From contig CALUMH010000006.1 in assembly GCA_944321685.1 (NCBI GenBank), positions 32,467-96,466 on the forward strand: a stretch of 64,000 nucleotides of DNA, given 5' to 3'. The position numbers and the translations under genes were made by a program. The DNA is from an uncultured Muribaculaceae bacterium. Lineage in GTDB: Bacteria > Bacteroidota > Bacteroidia > Bacteroidales > Muribaculaceae. The notes beneath the pieces are model-generated. The model ran no database searches, was not told the origin of the DNA, and worked only from the letters and a program-made list of their open reading frames with translations. Below are positions 43,125-51,335 of the stretch, piece by piece; position 1 is the first letter of the stretch, and each line of letters starts with the position of its first letter.

Positions 43125-46118
43125 TTATTTTTCCAAACTCTGATAAACCACCGAAAACAACTTGGGGCGGATATCAAGTTTGGCAAAGGCTCTATTGTCA
43201 CGAGTAGGATTGATTTTATTACAAAGAAAAATAAAAATGATGTCGTTTTCAGGATCCACCCAATAACAGGTTCCTGTGAAACCTATATGGCCGAATGTTG
43301 CGGCCGATGCTTCGGCGCAAGTGGGTGATTTCTCGGGATTTTCCATGTCGGGCTTGTCAAACCCCAAGCCTCGACGGGAATTAGGACTTTTAGATTTACA
43401 AAACAAATCGATTGTTGATGAATTCAAATACCTTCGACCGCCATACGTGCCGCCATTGAGCCACATCTGAAAAAGCTTCGACAAGTCGTTGGCATTGGAA
43501 AAAAGCCCGGCATTTCCCTGCACGCCGCCCGAATAGGCCGCCGTTTCATCGTGCACATATCCCTGCAACGTCTGGTGCCGCAACATGGGGTCGTATTCGG
43601 TGGGAGCTATCTCCGAAGCCTTGAAATGCGACAAAGGGGTGTATCGCGTGTGATATGCCCCGAGCGGGGCAAATACATTCTCTTCCACATACTCATCGTG
43701 ATGCTTGCCGGTTGCATTTTCCTCGGCATTCATCAACAAACAGAAGTTTAGACAACTGTAACGGTACTTCTTGTTCTTGCGCAAAGGTGTGTTGTAAATG
43801 CGTCGCATTATGGTATCGTGCATGGCCTCGCCTACATAAACCCCATCGGCAACAACCATGCAAAATTCATCGTCTTGTTTAGGTGAAACTATGTCACGGC
43901 GCACACGGGCCGAACGGTTGCCATACAAGTTTCGAGCCACACGCACCGAATGAGTCGCACTTTTACGGCGACTGAAAAGCCTTCCCGTGTAGGATGCGGT
44001 ATCGATCATCACATCATACATATTTAGTGACGGCGGCATACCCGACTCGTGATAAAGCAACTGCCGCAACGTGATTTCTGCCTTGTCGGTACCCCGCAAC
44101 TGCGGTATATACTCACTTATGGCGGCATCCACATCTATCAGCCCTGCATCATAAGCTTCCATCAGTCCGGCAATTGTTCCGGTTCCTTTTGTCACCGATG
44201 CAAGGTCGTAAATGGTATTTACTGTCACCGGCACCCCCGATTTATAATCGAGGTTGCCATATGCTTTGTTGCATACCACCTTACCATGCCTTGCCACAAG
44301 CACTTGGCAACCGGGAAATGCCTTGGTTCTCAACCCTTCATCTACAAGCGAATCAATGCGCAGTGCCATATCGGAATTAAGTCCTTCTTCCTCGGGAACG
44401 CCATAACCAAGCCGGATTGCCGATGTGGACACCCCGGCGCCTGCCTTTGCCACCCCTTCGATTGACACAGGCAATTTACCCGATGCCGCATTGCCACCAA
44501 ACACCGTTTGAGCCGCATAATCCTCGGCGAGGTTGCAATCATCATAGGCCATAACCACTGCCGACGACCGGCCTAACGCCGACGCAAAACGAGCCGTCGA
44601 ATAAGCTGACGTGAACATCACGCTTACCAATTTACCGGTGACCTTTTGCGAAATTTGGTCGAGTGCGGAAGCATATTTCCTGTCGCTCGAATGAACGGCG
44701 GCAAGCACCACGTCATATTCGTTCAGTTCCCGACAAAGACGCTCGATCGACATACCATCGTAATAATCGAATTTACCTGTTTCGGCATACATTCGGCAAC
44801 GGTTTTGAAACATCGATGTCAAGCCGCCCTTGCCTCCAAGCGACAAAACGGCCACACGAGTCTTGTCAAGTTCCTTCAGCGGCAACAATGCACTATCGTT
44901 CTTCACAACCGTTATGGCAGCCGCCCACAATTTATTAGCCAAAGCCTCGGCCCTACCCGAATTAATATCGGTGACAAGTCCGGCTGTTTTTATATGTTGG
45001 CGTTTATTCAATCCCAATACATATTTATATTGCAACATTTTTCGGCACCGCGCTTCAATCAATTGCTTTGACAAACGCCCCGAAGCAACTGCATTTTTTA
45101 TCGATGCAAATTCACCGGCCACGTTCACAGGACCAAGCATCACATCGTTGCCCGCAAGCAAGGCTTTCACACACACATCGTTCTCACGTGTTACACCTTT
45201 CATGGCAAGGCCATCGGTGAATACAAGTCCGTTGAACCCCATCTCGTCTTGCAACAAACCGGTTACCACCTTATGCGACAACGATGACGGTATCTGCTCG
45301 TCAAATAGTGCCGGTATATACAAGTGAGCCGTCAGCATTCCCGACAGCCCTGCATCGATATATTGCGTAAACGGAACAAACTCACACGCCTTTAGCTGCG
45401 AACGATTTTTATTTATCGTCGGTAACGTCTTGTGCGAATCTTGCGATGTGTTGCCATGCCCCGGAAAATGCTTGGCCACCGACAACACTCCGCCATCTTC
45501 AAGCCCTTTAGAATAAGCAATACCGTGACGTGCCACAAGCTCAAGGGCCTCTCCATACGACCGAGTGCCTATGACAGGATTTTCGGGATTGTCATTCACG
45601 TCAAGCACAGGTGCAAAATTCACCTGTATCCCGGCACGGCGGCATTGCCTGGCGATTTCCCTGCCATATTCATAAAGCAACCTGTCATCGGCTATGGCAC
45701 CAAGAACCATATTGCGCGGATATCGCACGGCATCGGTGAAGCGCATCGACAATCCCCACTCACCGTCGAGTGTCATCAACAGCGGCACATCGGTTATCGA
45801 TTGGGCATAATTTGTCAATTCGGCCTGCTCCTTCAGTTTACCCTTCGTATATAACAATCCACCTATATGGTATCGGTTAATGAGTTTTTTTATCCATGCC
45901 TTGTTGTTTTGGTCGGTCGATGGCATCACTTGTGCCACTATCAATTGACCTATCTTCTCGTCAAGCGTCATCGACGACATGACCGAATCGACCCAAAAGT
46001 TCATTTCCTCAAAATCAACACCATTAAAAATGGTTGGCTGCTTAGGCTCTCTCGCCGCCACAGCAGCCAAGACACTTATTGCGAATACCGTCAACAGCAA
46101 AAAAATTCTATGTTTCAT
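43125..46118 (-). CDS. GH3 beta-N-acetylhexosaminidase fused to a serine hydrolase domain
   Basis: 997 residues from ATG 46118; a GTG at 46139 would overlap the upstream gene and add nothing useful. A signal peptide (MKHRIFLLLTVFAISVLAAVAA) is followed by a GH3 domain (about 35-370) with the NagZ motif KHFPGHGNTSQDSH, whose His acts as acid/base. A GH3 C-domain (about 390-580) comes next, then a beta-lactamase/PBP-like domain (about 600-997) with the nucleophile Ser in LASVTKGTG and HIGFTG near the end. It likely trims GlcNAc from peptidoglycan fragments in the periplasm; the role of the second domain is unproven. It follows the 5'-nucleotidase gene by 8 bases. Confidence 0.9.
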   Translation of the reverse strand: MKHRIFLLLTVFAISVLAAVAAREPKQPTIFNGVDFEEMNFWVDSVMSSMTLDEKIGQLIVAQVMPSTDQNNKAWIKKLINRYHIGGLLYTKGKLKEQAELTNYAQSITDVPLLMTLDGEWGLSMRFTDAVRYPRNMVLGAIADDRLLYEYGREIARQCRRAGIQVNFAPVLDVNDNPENPVIGTRSYGEALELVARHGIAYSKGLEDGGVLSVAKHFPGHGNTSQDSHKTLPTINKNRSQLKACEFVPFTQYIDAGLSGMLTAHLYIPALFDEQIPSSLSHKVVTGLLQDEMGFNGLVFTDGLAMKGVTRENDVCVKALLAGNDVMLGPVNVAGEFASIKNAVASGRLSKQLIEARCRKMLQYKYVLGLNKRQHIKTAGLVTDINSGRAEALANKLWAAAITVVKNDSALLPLKELDKTRVAVLSLGGKGGLTSMFQNRCRMYAETGKFDYYDGMSIERLCRELNEYDVVLAAVHSSDRKYASALDQISQKVTGKLVSVMFTSAYSTARFASALGRSSAVVMAYDDCNLAEDYAAQTVFGGNAASGKLPVSIEGVAKAGAGVSTSAIRLGYGVPEEEGLNSDMALRIDSLVDEGLRTKAFPGCQVLVARHGKVVCNKAYGNLDYKSGVPVTVNTIYDLASVTKGTGTIAGLMEAYDAGLIDVDAAISEYIPQLRGTDKAEITLRQLLYHESGMPPSLNMYDVMIDTASYTGRLFSRRKSATHSVRVARNLYGNRSARVRRDIVSPKQDDEFCMVVADGVYVGEAMHDTIMRRIYNTPLRKNKKYRYSCLNFCLLMNAEENATGKHHDEYVEENVFAPLGAYHTRYTPLSHFKASEIAPTEYDPMLRHQTLQGYVHDETAAYSGGVQGNAGLFSNANDLSKLFQMWLNGGTYGGRRYLNSSTIDLFCKSKSPNSRRGLGFDKPDMENPEKSPTCAEASAATFGHIGFTGTCYWVDPENDIIFIFLCNKINPTRDNRAFAKLDIRPKLFSVVYQSLEK

Positions 46119-46126
46119 TGTTGAAA

Positions 46127-47656
46127 TCAATTTATGCACTGCATTCTGGCACGGCTGCTCGGCTGTATAAGCACATCGTTAAGCCCCATTTTTTTCACAT
46201 AATCCAGCACACGTGTGCCGAATTTCTCGTTATCGCAATAAATAAAATCTTTATTCTCAAACGAAGTAAGATGGTCACCTCCGTGAGCCAAATAATCAAG
46301 AGTGGCTATACGGTATATCTTGGCACGGTTCACAGCCATGCCGCGCACCGTGGCAGCCTCAACGGTTCCGTCCTTTTTATAAAGCACCTTTACATTGTTG
46401 CTCACGGCATCACCGCCGCGTTTCGCCATCACCTCAAATGCCTCAAGCAGCTCTTCGCCGCTCACGTCTATCACCACAAGCTTGTTATTAAACGGGAACA
46501 TTGCCCCAATCAGACCTTCCGAAACATTGCCCTCGGGCATAGATTGCCTAATACCGCCCTTGTTCATAATTGCAAGGTCCACATTCAGACCGCTTTGGTT
46601 AACCGTCATCTCAAATGCCATGTCGGCAACCCAGTTCTGCATTTCTACGCCGCTGTTGTCATAATACTGTGCCGACTGTGCCACCACATTATTAAGCAGC
46701 TTATGCACAGGTTTCTGATAAGGGGCGAGGAATGCCTCAAGCCCGGGATAATCAACCCTGTCGTCCCATCGTTTATCCACCGATATCAAATCATAATCCA
46801 CTACCGCAAGGCTGTCAAGGTCTATTTTTATGCAGCCCACATATTTTCCCATGTTACCGGTCTGCGTCACAGGAATTTCACGACCGGCTTTGTTGGCCAC
46901 CTTCCATGGCACACTTGCCGGGTTATCCGGGTCGATTAAAGTATGTGAATGACCACCTATAACAAGGTCGATATCACTGCTCGACTTTATAATCTGCACA
47001 TCTCCCGGAGAATCGGTATCGGGCATATCATAACCTATGTGGGAAACCATTATCACGAAATCCACTTTTTCCATCTGCTTCAGATATCGTGCCGTTTCAT
47101 TGGCCACACGAAGCGAATTGTTGTAAACCAACCCGGTACAATTTGCCATGTCAATCATCCCCTCGGGATTAAGATTTATGCCCATTATGCCGAAACGCTT
47201 GCCGCTGTATTCCTTTATGACATATGGCAGATAATGCCCGTTGAGTTTAGTCTCGGCAAGACCGTAATTGGCCGACAGGCGCGTTACCTTCAAAGAATTC
47301 TGGCGAAATGCAAGCGAATCTATACCATTGTCGAATTCATGATTGCCGAGTACCGAAATATCATATCCCAGGCTGTCGAGCAACGGATATTCCACAGCAC
47401 CTCCATATAATGAAAAATACAGTGTACCCTGCACAATATCGCCTGCATCAACCAGCAAAACATTCTTTTCTACACTGCGAACGCTGTCAATCAAAGCCTT
47501 TCGGCGCAACACGCCACCTTTGCCGTCAAAATCGGGGTCGATGTGGCTGTGCGTGTCATTAGTGGTAAGAATAACCAAATCCTCGGCACCGGCACTGCCC
47601 ATACCTATGGCCGCCACAAGGCATAACGCCGCTAATAATCTATTTGCTTTTCCCAT
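46127..47656 (-). CDS. bifunctional metallophosphatase/5'-nucleotidase (UshA type)
   Basis: 509 residues with a signal peptide (cleavage likely after SAGA near 24). The metallophosphatase domain has TTNDTHSHID, LVDAGD, VLGNHEFDNG, and GGHSHT, giving the dinuclear metal site; the C-terminal 5'-nucleotidase domain starts near residue 310 with NWVADM and has MNKGGIRQSMPEG and the substrate-binding FPFNNKLV. It dephosphorylates extracellular nucleotides in the periplasm to salvage nucleosides. Some Bacteroidota split the two domains into separate genes; here they are one chain. It is the first gene of an operon with the GH3 fusion. Confidence 0.92.
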   Translation of the reverse strand: MGKANRLLAALCLVAAIGMGSAGAEDLVILTTNDTHSHIDPDFDGKGGVLRRKALIDSVRSVEKNVLLVDAGDIVQGTLYFSLYGGAVEYPLLDSLGYDISVLGNHEFDNGIDSLAFRQNSLKVTRLSANYGLAETKLNGHYLPYVIKEYSGKRFGIMGINLNPEGMIDMANCTGLVYNNSLRVANETARYLKQMEKVDFVIMVSHIGYDMPDTDSPGDVQIIKSSSDIDLVIGGHSHTLIDPDNPASVPWKVANKAGREIPVTQTGNMGKYVGCIKIDLDSLAVVDYDLISVDKRWDDRVDYPGLEAFLAPYQKPVHKLLNNVVAQSAQYYDNSGVEMQNWVADMAFEMTVNQSGLNVDLAIMNKGGIRQSMPEGNVSEGLIGAMFPFNNKLVVIDVSGEELLEAFEVMAKRGGDAVSNNVKVLYKKDGTVEAATVRGMAVNRAKIYRIATLDYLAHGGDHLTSFENKDFIYCDNEKFGTRVLDYVKKMGLNDVLIQPSSRARMQCIN

Positions 47657-47881
47657 ATTTTCGATTTATCCTGTTTTTTTCACCACGAAATTACGCATTT
47701 ATTGCAAGATACGCCCAACTGCCGGCCACAAATTTTCACTTGCGTCATCCCGGTATCACACCAAAGCGTCACTTGTTGCCCGAAAGTATGCCCGTACCGG
47801 TATCATTATTGTCAATTCGCTTGCCACCTATACCACGCAGCTTGCAAAAGTCGAGATTAAGCGCCGCATTGCAATAAAAAA
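47657..47881. other. 225-base gap without a convincing gene
   Basis: Lies between the 5'-nucleotidase and the rpsP terminator. Several frames stay open for 40 or more codons but lack starts, and the sequence is less AT-rich than other gaps here. A near -7 box (TAATTTCG, minus strand) at its 47.69-kb edge may drive the nucleotidase. It may be a dispersed non-coding repeat, but I see only one copy in this window. Confidence 0.35.
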
Positions 47882-47933
47882 ACACAAAGGAGAGAAAAAG
47901 CAATCATGCATTGCCATTTTCTCCCCTTTGTGT
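47882..47933. terminator. rpsP terminator
   Basis: ACACAAAGG pairs with CCTTTGTGT at the ends, GAGAAAA with TTTTCTC and GCAAT with ATTGC inside (47882-47933). This long interrupted stem follows the rpsP stop by about 26 bases on the minus strand. Confidence 0.75.
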
Positions 47934-47959
47934 GTATTTTGCGTTGTATTGCGCAGCAA

Positions 47960-48517
47960 TTATTCTGCGGCAGGAGCCTCGGTTGCTTCAGCAGCCTCGG
48001 CAGCAGGTTGTTCCTCGGCAGCCTTGGCGGCAGCTTCTTCAGCGGCCTTGGCAGCAAGTTCAGCCTTCTTCTTGGCCACGATTTCAGCCTTTTCGTTCTT
48101 CTTGGCTGTTTCAGCTTCCAAGCGAGCCTTTTCGGCGTTGCGGCTGTCTTCGTTCAACTTTGCTTTTACTGCATTCAACTTTGCGTCTTTCTCGGTCTTC
48201 CAAGCCTCAAAGCGACGTTGTGCTTCTTCTTCGGTGAAAGCACCTTTCTTAACACCGCCTTGGAGGTGTTTCATCAACATTACGCCTTCACGAGACAAGA
48301 TGTTGCGCACGGTATCGGTGGGGATTGCACCCACGTTAACCCAATACAATGCCCTTTCAAAATTTAAACTTATTGTAGCAGGATTAGTATTAGGGTTATA
48401 AGAACCAATCCTTTCAATAAATTTACCATCACGTGGTGCCCTGCTATCGGCGATTACAATTGGATAAAACGCATAACCCTTGCGGCCATGACGCTGTAAT
48501 CTAATTTTTGTAGCCAT
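47960..48517 (-). CDS. rpsP: 30S ribosomal protein S16 with long C-terminal extension
   Basis: 185 residues against about 80 for E. coli S16. Residues 1-85 are the standard fold ([38 protein letters not shown] split over strands, then [27 protein letters not shown]). Residues 95-185 form a charged helix rich in Lys/Glu/Ala ending in an Ala-Glu-Pro tail ([13 protein letters not shown]). Extended S16 is usual in Bacteroidota, and the tail probably lies on the ribosome surface. The protein binds 16S rRNA in the small-subunit body. A tRNA-Gln gene and its terminator are immediately upstream. Confidence 0.96.
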   Translation of the reverse strand: MATKIRLQRHGRKGYAFYPIVIADSRAPRDGKFIERIGSYNPNTNPATISLNFERALYWVNVGAIPTDTVRNILSREGVMLMKHLQGGVKKGAFTEEEAQRRFEAWKTEKDAKLNAVKAKLNEDSRNAEKARLEAETAKKNEKAEIVAKKKAELAAKAAEEAAAKAAEEQPAAEAAEATEAPAAE

Positions 48518-48552
48518 TTAATAATTTGTTTAAATTTGTTGTTAATAAAAAA

Positions 48553-48570
48553 GGGAACATTGTTGTTCCC
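48553..48570 (-). terminator. terminator of the tRNA-Gln gene
   Basis: GGGAACA (48553-48559) pairs with TGTTCCC (48564-48570); the minus strand continues CCCTTTTTTATT. It lies 10 bases past the tRNA and ends 35 bases before the rpsP start. Confidence 0.85.
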
Positions 48571-48580
48571 CTACTTTTTG

Positions 48581-48651
48581 TTGTCCAGGAAGGACTCGAA
48601 CCCTCACAGGCGGAACCAGAATCCGAAGTGCTACCATTACACCACTGGACA
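48581..48651 (-). tRNA. tRNA-Gln (anticodon CTG)
   Basis: 71 bases on the minus strand. Acceptor TGTCCAG pairs with CTGGACA, and the weak 1-72 pair is typical of tRNA-Gln. The D arm has GTG...CAC with TAATGGTAG, the anticodon loop TTCTGGT gives CTG, and the T arm has the GGTTCGAGTCC core. CCA is not encoded (A, then CAA). Ends are set by the acceptor stem. Confidence 0.92.
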
Positions 48652-48719
48652 ATTCGTTTTTGACGTTGCAAAGGTACTGCTTTTTTCCGAAACGGCAACA
48701 ATTTTACAAAGAAAAAATT

Positions 48720-49541
48720 TTAATCCGCCAATTTATTTCCATATCTATTCTCGAAATCTTGTATCAAACGTCCGAAATGCTCAGGCAAATACGTCATTGC
48801 CTTGTCATATATGCATCGAGGCACACCATATAAAGCTTCGGCTATGCTGCCTGTAATGCAGCCTATGGTATCGGAATCTCCGCCTATGGATATCGCATTG
48901 CGAATTGCATCTTCAAAATCAATCGCATCTATTGCACATATGATAGCCTGTGGCACACTGTCCTGGCAAATGCCGCCATTTCCCATGCCATCGAGGCCTT
49001 GCCACGAATATCGCGGACGAATTTCATCGACGGTCATCGCCAGGTCGTAACCAAATTCATTGCTTATGATTTCTCTTATACTTTCTTTCGCAACTCCGGT
49101 CCGAGCCATAAAAATGCACAATGCCGTGGCTTCGGCACCTTTTATCCCTTCGGGATGATTGTGTGTACATTCGGCCGATTTACGAGCATTTTCCAAAGTA
49201 TCGGCTTTGGTCGAAAAAGCCCAACCGACAGGTCCTACCCTCATTGCACTGCCATTGCCGCAACTGTTATACGGGCGCACAATTCCTCGTCGTGCAAGAT
49301 GCACCCATTGCACAAACATCGAGCCGTAACTTCCCATGGGAAAAGGGTTCTCATCGGCATATTTCAAGTAATAATCGGCAACGTTTCCTCCCCCTTGCAA
49401 CAACCATTCGGCTGTGGCAAGCGTGAGAATGCTGTCGTCGGTATAGCTCATTTGGGGCTGGAACAGTGGGAAGTCTTTCGTCTTTATATTATCAAATTCA
49501 TATATACTTCCCACTATATCCCCCACAATACTTCCTATCAT
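48720..49541 (-). CDS. ADP-ribosylglycohydrolase family protein
   Basis: 273 residues from ATG 49541; the frame is open to 49580, but the MIGSIVGDIVGS start is the family N-terminus. Metal-binding and catalytic motifs are present: YTDDSILTLA near residue 35, NGSAMRVGPVG near 95 and the C-terminal GGDSDTIGCITGSIAEALYG near 218, whose Asp residues bind two Mg ions. By family it removes ADP-ribose from proteins or small molecules (DraG/ARH type). No ADP-ribosyltransferase is nearby, so the substrate is unknown. It lies downstream of plsC after 89 bases. Confidence 0.92.
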   Translation of the reverse strand: MIGSIVGDIVGSIYEFDNIKTKDFPLFQPQMSYTDDSILTLATAEWLLQGGGNVADYYLKYADENPFPMGSYGSMFVQWVHLARRGIVRPYNSCGNGSAMRVGPVGWAFSTKADTLENARKSAECTHNHPEGIKGAEATALCIFMARTGVAKESIREIISNEFGYDLAMTVDEIRPRYSWQGLDGMGNGGICQDSVPQAIICAIDAIDFEDAIRNAISIGGDSDTIGCITGSIAEALYGVPRCIYDKAMTYLPEHFGRLIQDFENRYGNKLAD

Positions 49542-49630
49542 GGCAACTGTTTCTTTATAAATATATTTTCCCGCGTGCAACCTTGTTGCTCCTATAATTC
49601 CACATCACAAAACCATGCCGTGCATAAATT

Positions 49631-50356
49631 TCATTTGCTTGCCTGTGGCAGTGCCGATTGTATCTTCTCGTAACTTTCTTTCAGCACCTTGTCGAGGTCA
49701 TGCCCTTCGGCCGACGGCATTATCGGTTCATGAATTGTCAAGATGATTTTTCCGGGAGTAATGTTATAGGTGGTACGCGGCAAAACCTTAAACGAGCCAT
49801 CGATTGTAATTGGTACTACCGGAAGGTTGAAATCAAGAGCCAACTTGAACGCGCCACGCTTGAATGATTGCATACTTCCATCCCACGAACGAGACCCTTC
49901 GGGGAACACCACAAGCGACATTCCGCCTTTCAGCTTTTCCTTGGCTTCGTCCATAGTGTTTTTAATGGCTTGAGGCGATGAACGGTCAACCATTATATGG
50001 CCGCTGCTTTTGCAAGCAATTCCCACAAACGGCACTTTTTCAAGGCTTTTCTTCATCATCCACCTGAAATTGTGATTCAGGTAACCATATATCGAAAATA
50101 TATCATACGCCCCTTGATGATTGGCCACAAACACATACGAAGTGCGCTTGTCGATGTTCTTCCGTCCATGCACCTCAACCCTCACAAACATAAGCAGGCA
50201 CCAACATTTCGCCCACAGCTTAGGCGGATAGTAACCGGCCCATCTGCCCATTCCAAGCAGGCTTAAAAGCATGGTTATCAACGCAGTTATTATGGTCAGG
50301 ACCAACAATATGGGGCAAGCTATCACCCATTGGTAAATTCTTAAGATATATTTCAT
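49631..50356 (-). CDS. plsC: 1-acyl-sn-glycerol-3-phosphate acyltransferase
   Basis: 241 residues. One or two N-terminal membrane helices precede the PlsC fold with catalytic NHQGAYD (HxxxxD) near residue 81, KSLEKVPFVG, the glycerolphosphate-binding FPEGSRS near 151 and VVPITIDGS near 180. It acylates lysophosphatidate to phosphatidate, the substrate of CdsA encoded at 11.9 kb. The leader carries a small hairpin (GGGGC/GCCCC, 50376-50390), and the promoter lies at the edge of a palindromic repeat. Confidence 0.93.
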   Translation of the reverse strand: MKYILRIYQWVIACPILLVLTIITALITMLLSLLGMGRWAGYYPPKLWAKCWCLLMFVRVEVHGRKNIDKRTSYVFVANHQGAYDIFSIYGYLNHNFRWMMKKSLEKVPFVGIACKSSGHIMVDRSSPQAIKNTMDEAKEKLKGGMSLVVFPEGSRSWDGSMQSFKRGAFKLALDFNLPVVPITIDGSFKVLPRTTYNITPGKIILTIHEPIMPSAEGHDLDKVLKESYEKIQSALPQASK

Positions 50357-50404
50357 AATCGATATTTATATTCACGGGGCAAACAGCCCCATGCAATCTT
50401 TATG

Positions 50405-50435
50405 CAAAGATAAGACAAGGCTAAAGCAGAACAAA
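50405..50435 (-). promoter_or_regulatory. plsC promoter at a repeat edge
   Basis: Minus-strand TATCTTTG (50405-50412) and TTTG (50432-50435), spacing 19. The -33 box falls at the edge of the repeat palindrome. Confidence 0.6.
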
Positions 50436-50475
50436 ACAAATTCATTTGTTTTTTATGCCTTGCCGCACACAGTTT
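50405..50475. repeat. palindromic dispersed element upstream of plsC
   Basis: Starts CAAAGATAAGACAAGGCT, has the palindrome AAAACAAAT-TC-ATTTGTTTT at 50433-50452 and ends ATGCCTTGCCGCACACA. Its layout matches the elements at 11.7 kb (different palindrome) and 52.9-53.1 kb (the same palindrome), in the orientation that puts the -7 box at its left edge. Confidence 0.7.
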
Positions 50476-50494
50476 ATCTTAACATTGCAAAAAA

Positions 50495-50518
50495 CGGCAC
50501 ATTACCTGCCATGTGCCG
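50495..50518 (-). terminator. terminator overlapping the N-acetylmuramidase stop
   Basis: CGGCACAT (50495-50502) pairs with ATGTGCCG (50511-50518), followed on the minus strand by TTTTTTG. The first arm lies in the final codons and the stop codon is in the loop. Confidence 0.75.
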
Positions 50519-51257
50519 AAGATTGCCTGCTGTAACGCGCATATGCCTCGGCCAATTTTTTATGGTATCCGTTACGGGCATATCCTTCCCCGTTATAAGC
50601 ACGGGCAAATGCAGTCCAATCATGAGCTTGCAAATACTTATACAAACCTGTATTTTTAATATAATCGGCAAACAAACGGTGCTGCATATTTTCCGAAGCA
50701 CTCATCTTCTCCACGAAATCATATACCGACACTGCACCACACAATTCCCAATTGCTGCCGCGTATTTGGTACATACCCCAATAAGTACACAACATGGCAA
50801 GGCTGTCATTAATGGCCGATGCTGCACGATACATAGCCCGCTGAGCCGACAGCGGATCGGCATAACGGCTGCGGCTTGGTCTGTGGAACGCGTCGGGCAC
50901 TGTTCGTGCAAGAGAATCAACGTTATATCCGGCTTCAAGCAATCGGTCTTTAAACATGGGAACTTCAAGATTTACGACCGGCGACCCGGGCGAAATAAAT
51001 GCCATATGCGACCGCCCCGACTCGATGCTGCTCACCGCCTTCATAGCGGCAACCTCTATACCCAACATTACGGCAAGACTGTCGTATATGGATTCATCTG
51101 CCTCAGCTTTAGCAAGCACCGTGGGATAATACCACATGGTGTCTAGCGGCTCACAGTTATTACCTGCTCCTATCCTGGGCGACGTGGTGCATATACCAAC
51201 CACAACAAGTACCGCGGCTGCAATAAGTAGGGAAATGACACACAACTTCGGTTTCAT
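50502..51257 (-). CDS. N-acetylmuramidase family protein (PF11860 type)
   Basis: 251 residues with an N-terminal hydrophobic helix (about 5-23) and no proper lipobox, so it is probably membrane-anchored and periplasmic. The family motifs are AVSSIESG near residue 75 with the catalytic Glu, VNLEVPMF near 95, YWGMYQIRGSNW near 160, FVEKMSASENMQHRLFADYI and DWTAFARAYNGEGYARNGYHKKLAEAY at the end. It should cut the muramyl side of peptidoglycan strands; phage endolysins use the same fold. No holin or phage gene is nearby. Host cell-wall remodelling is more likely than a phage role. Confidence 0.85.
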   Translation of the reverse strand: MKPKLCVISLLIAAAVLVVVGICTTSPRIGAGNNCEPLDTMWYYPTVLAKAEADESIYDSLAVMLGIEVAAMKAVSSIESGRSHMAFISPGSPVVNLEVPMFKDRLLEAGYNVDSLARTVPDAFHRPSRSRYADPLSAQRAMYRAASAINDSLAMLCTYWGMYQIRGSNWELCGAVSVYDFVEKMSASENMQHRLFADYIKNTGLYKYLQAHDWTAFARAYNGEGYARNGYHKKLAEAYARYSRQSSAHGR

Positions 51258-51287
51258 TCATGGAAATAGCTTTCAATAAAAAACACA

Positions 51288-51320
51288 AATGGGGCAAAGC
51301 CGTTCAATGCCCGCCCCATT
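51288..51320 (-). terminator. terminator of pepD
   Basis: AATGGGGC (51288-51295) pairs with GCCCCATT (51313-51320); the minus strand then reads TGTGTTTTTTATTG. It separates pepD from the muramidase gene. Confidence 0.85.
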
Positions 51321-51335
51321 ATCCATTAAATTGCT

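Noticed and set aside
47690..47880. Open frames on both strands in the gap before rpsP
   Set aside because: No plausible start codon or promoter for any of them and no recognisable product; recorded as a gap instead.
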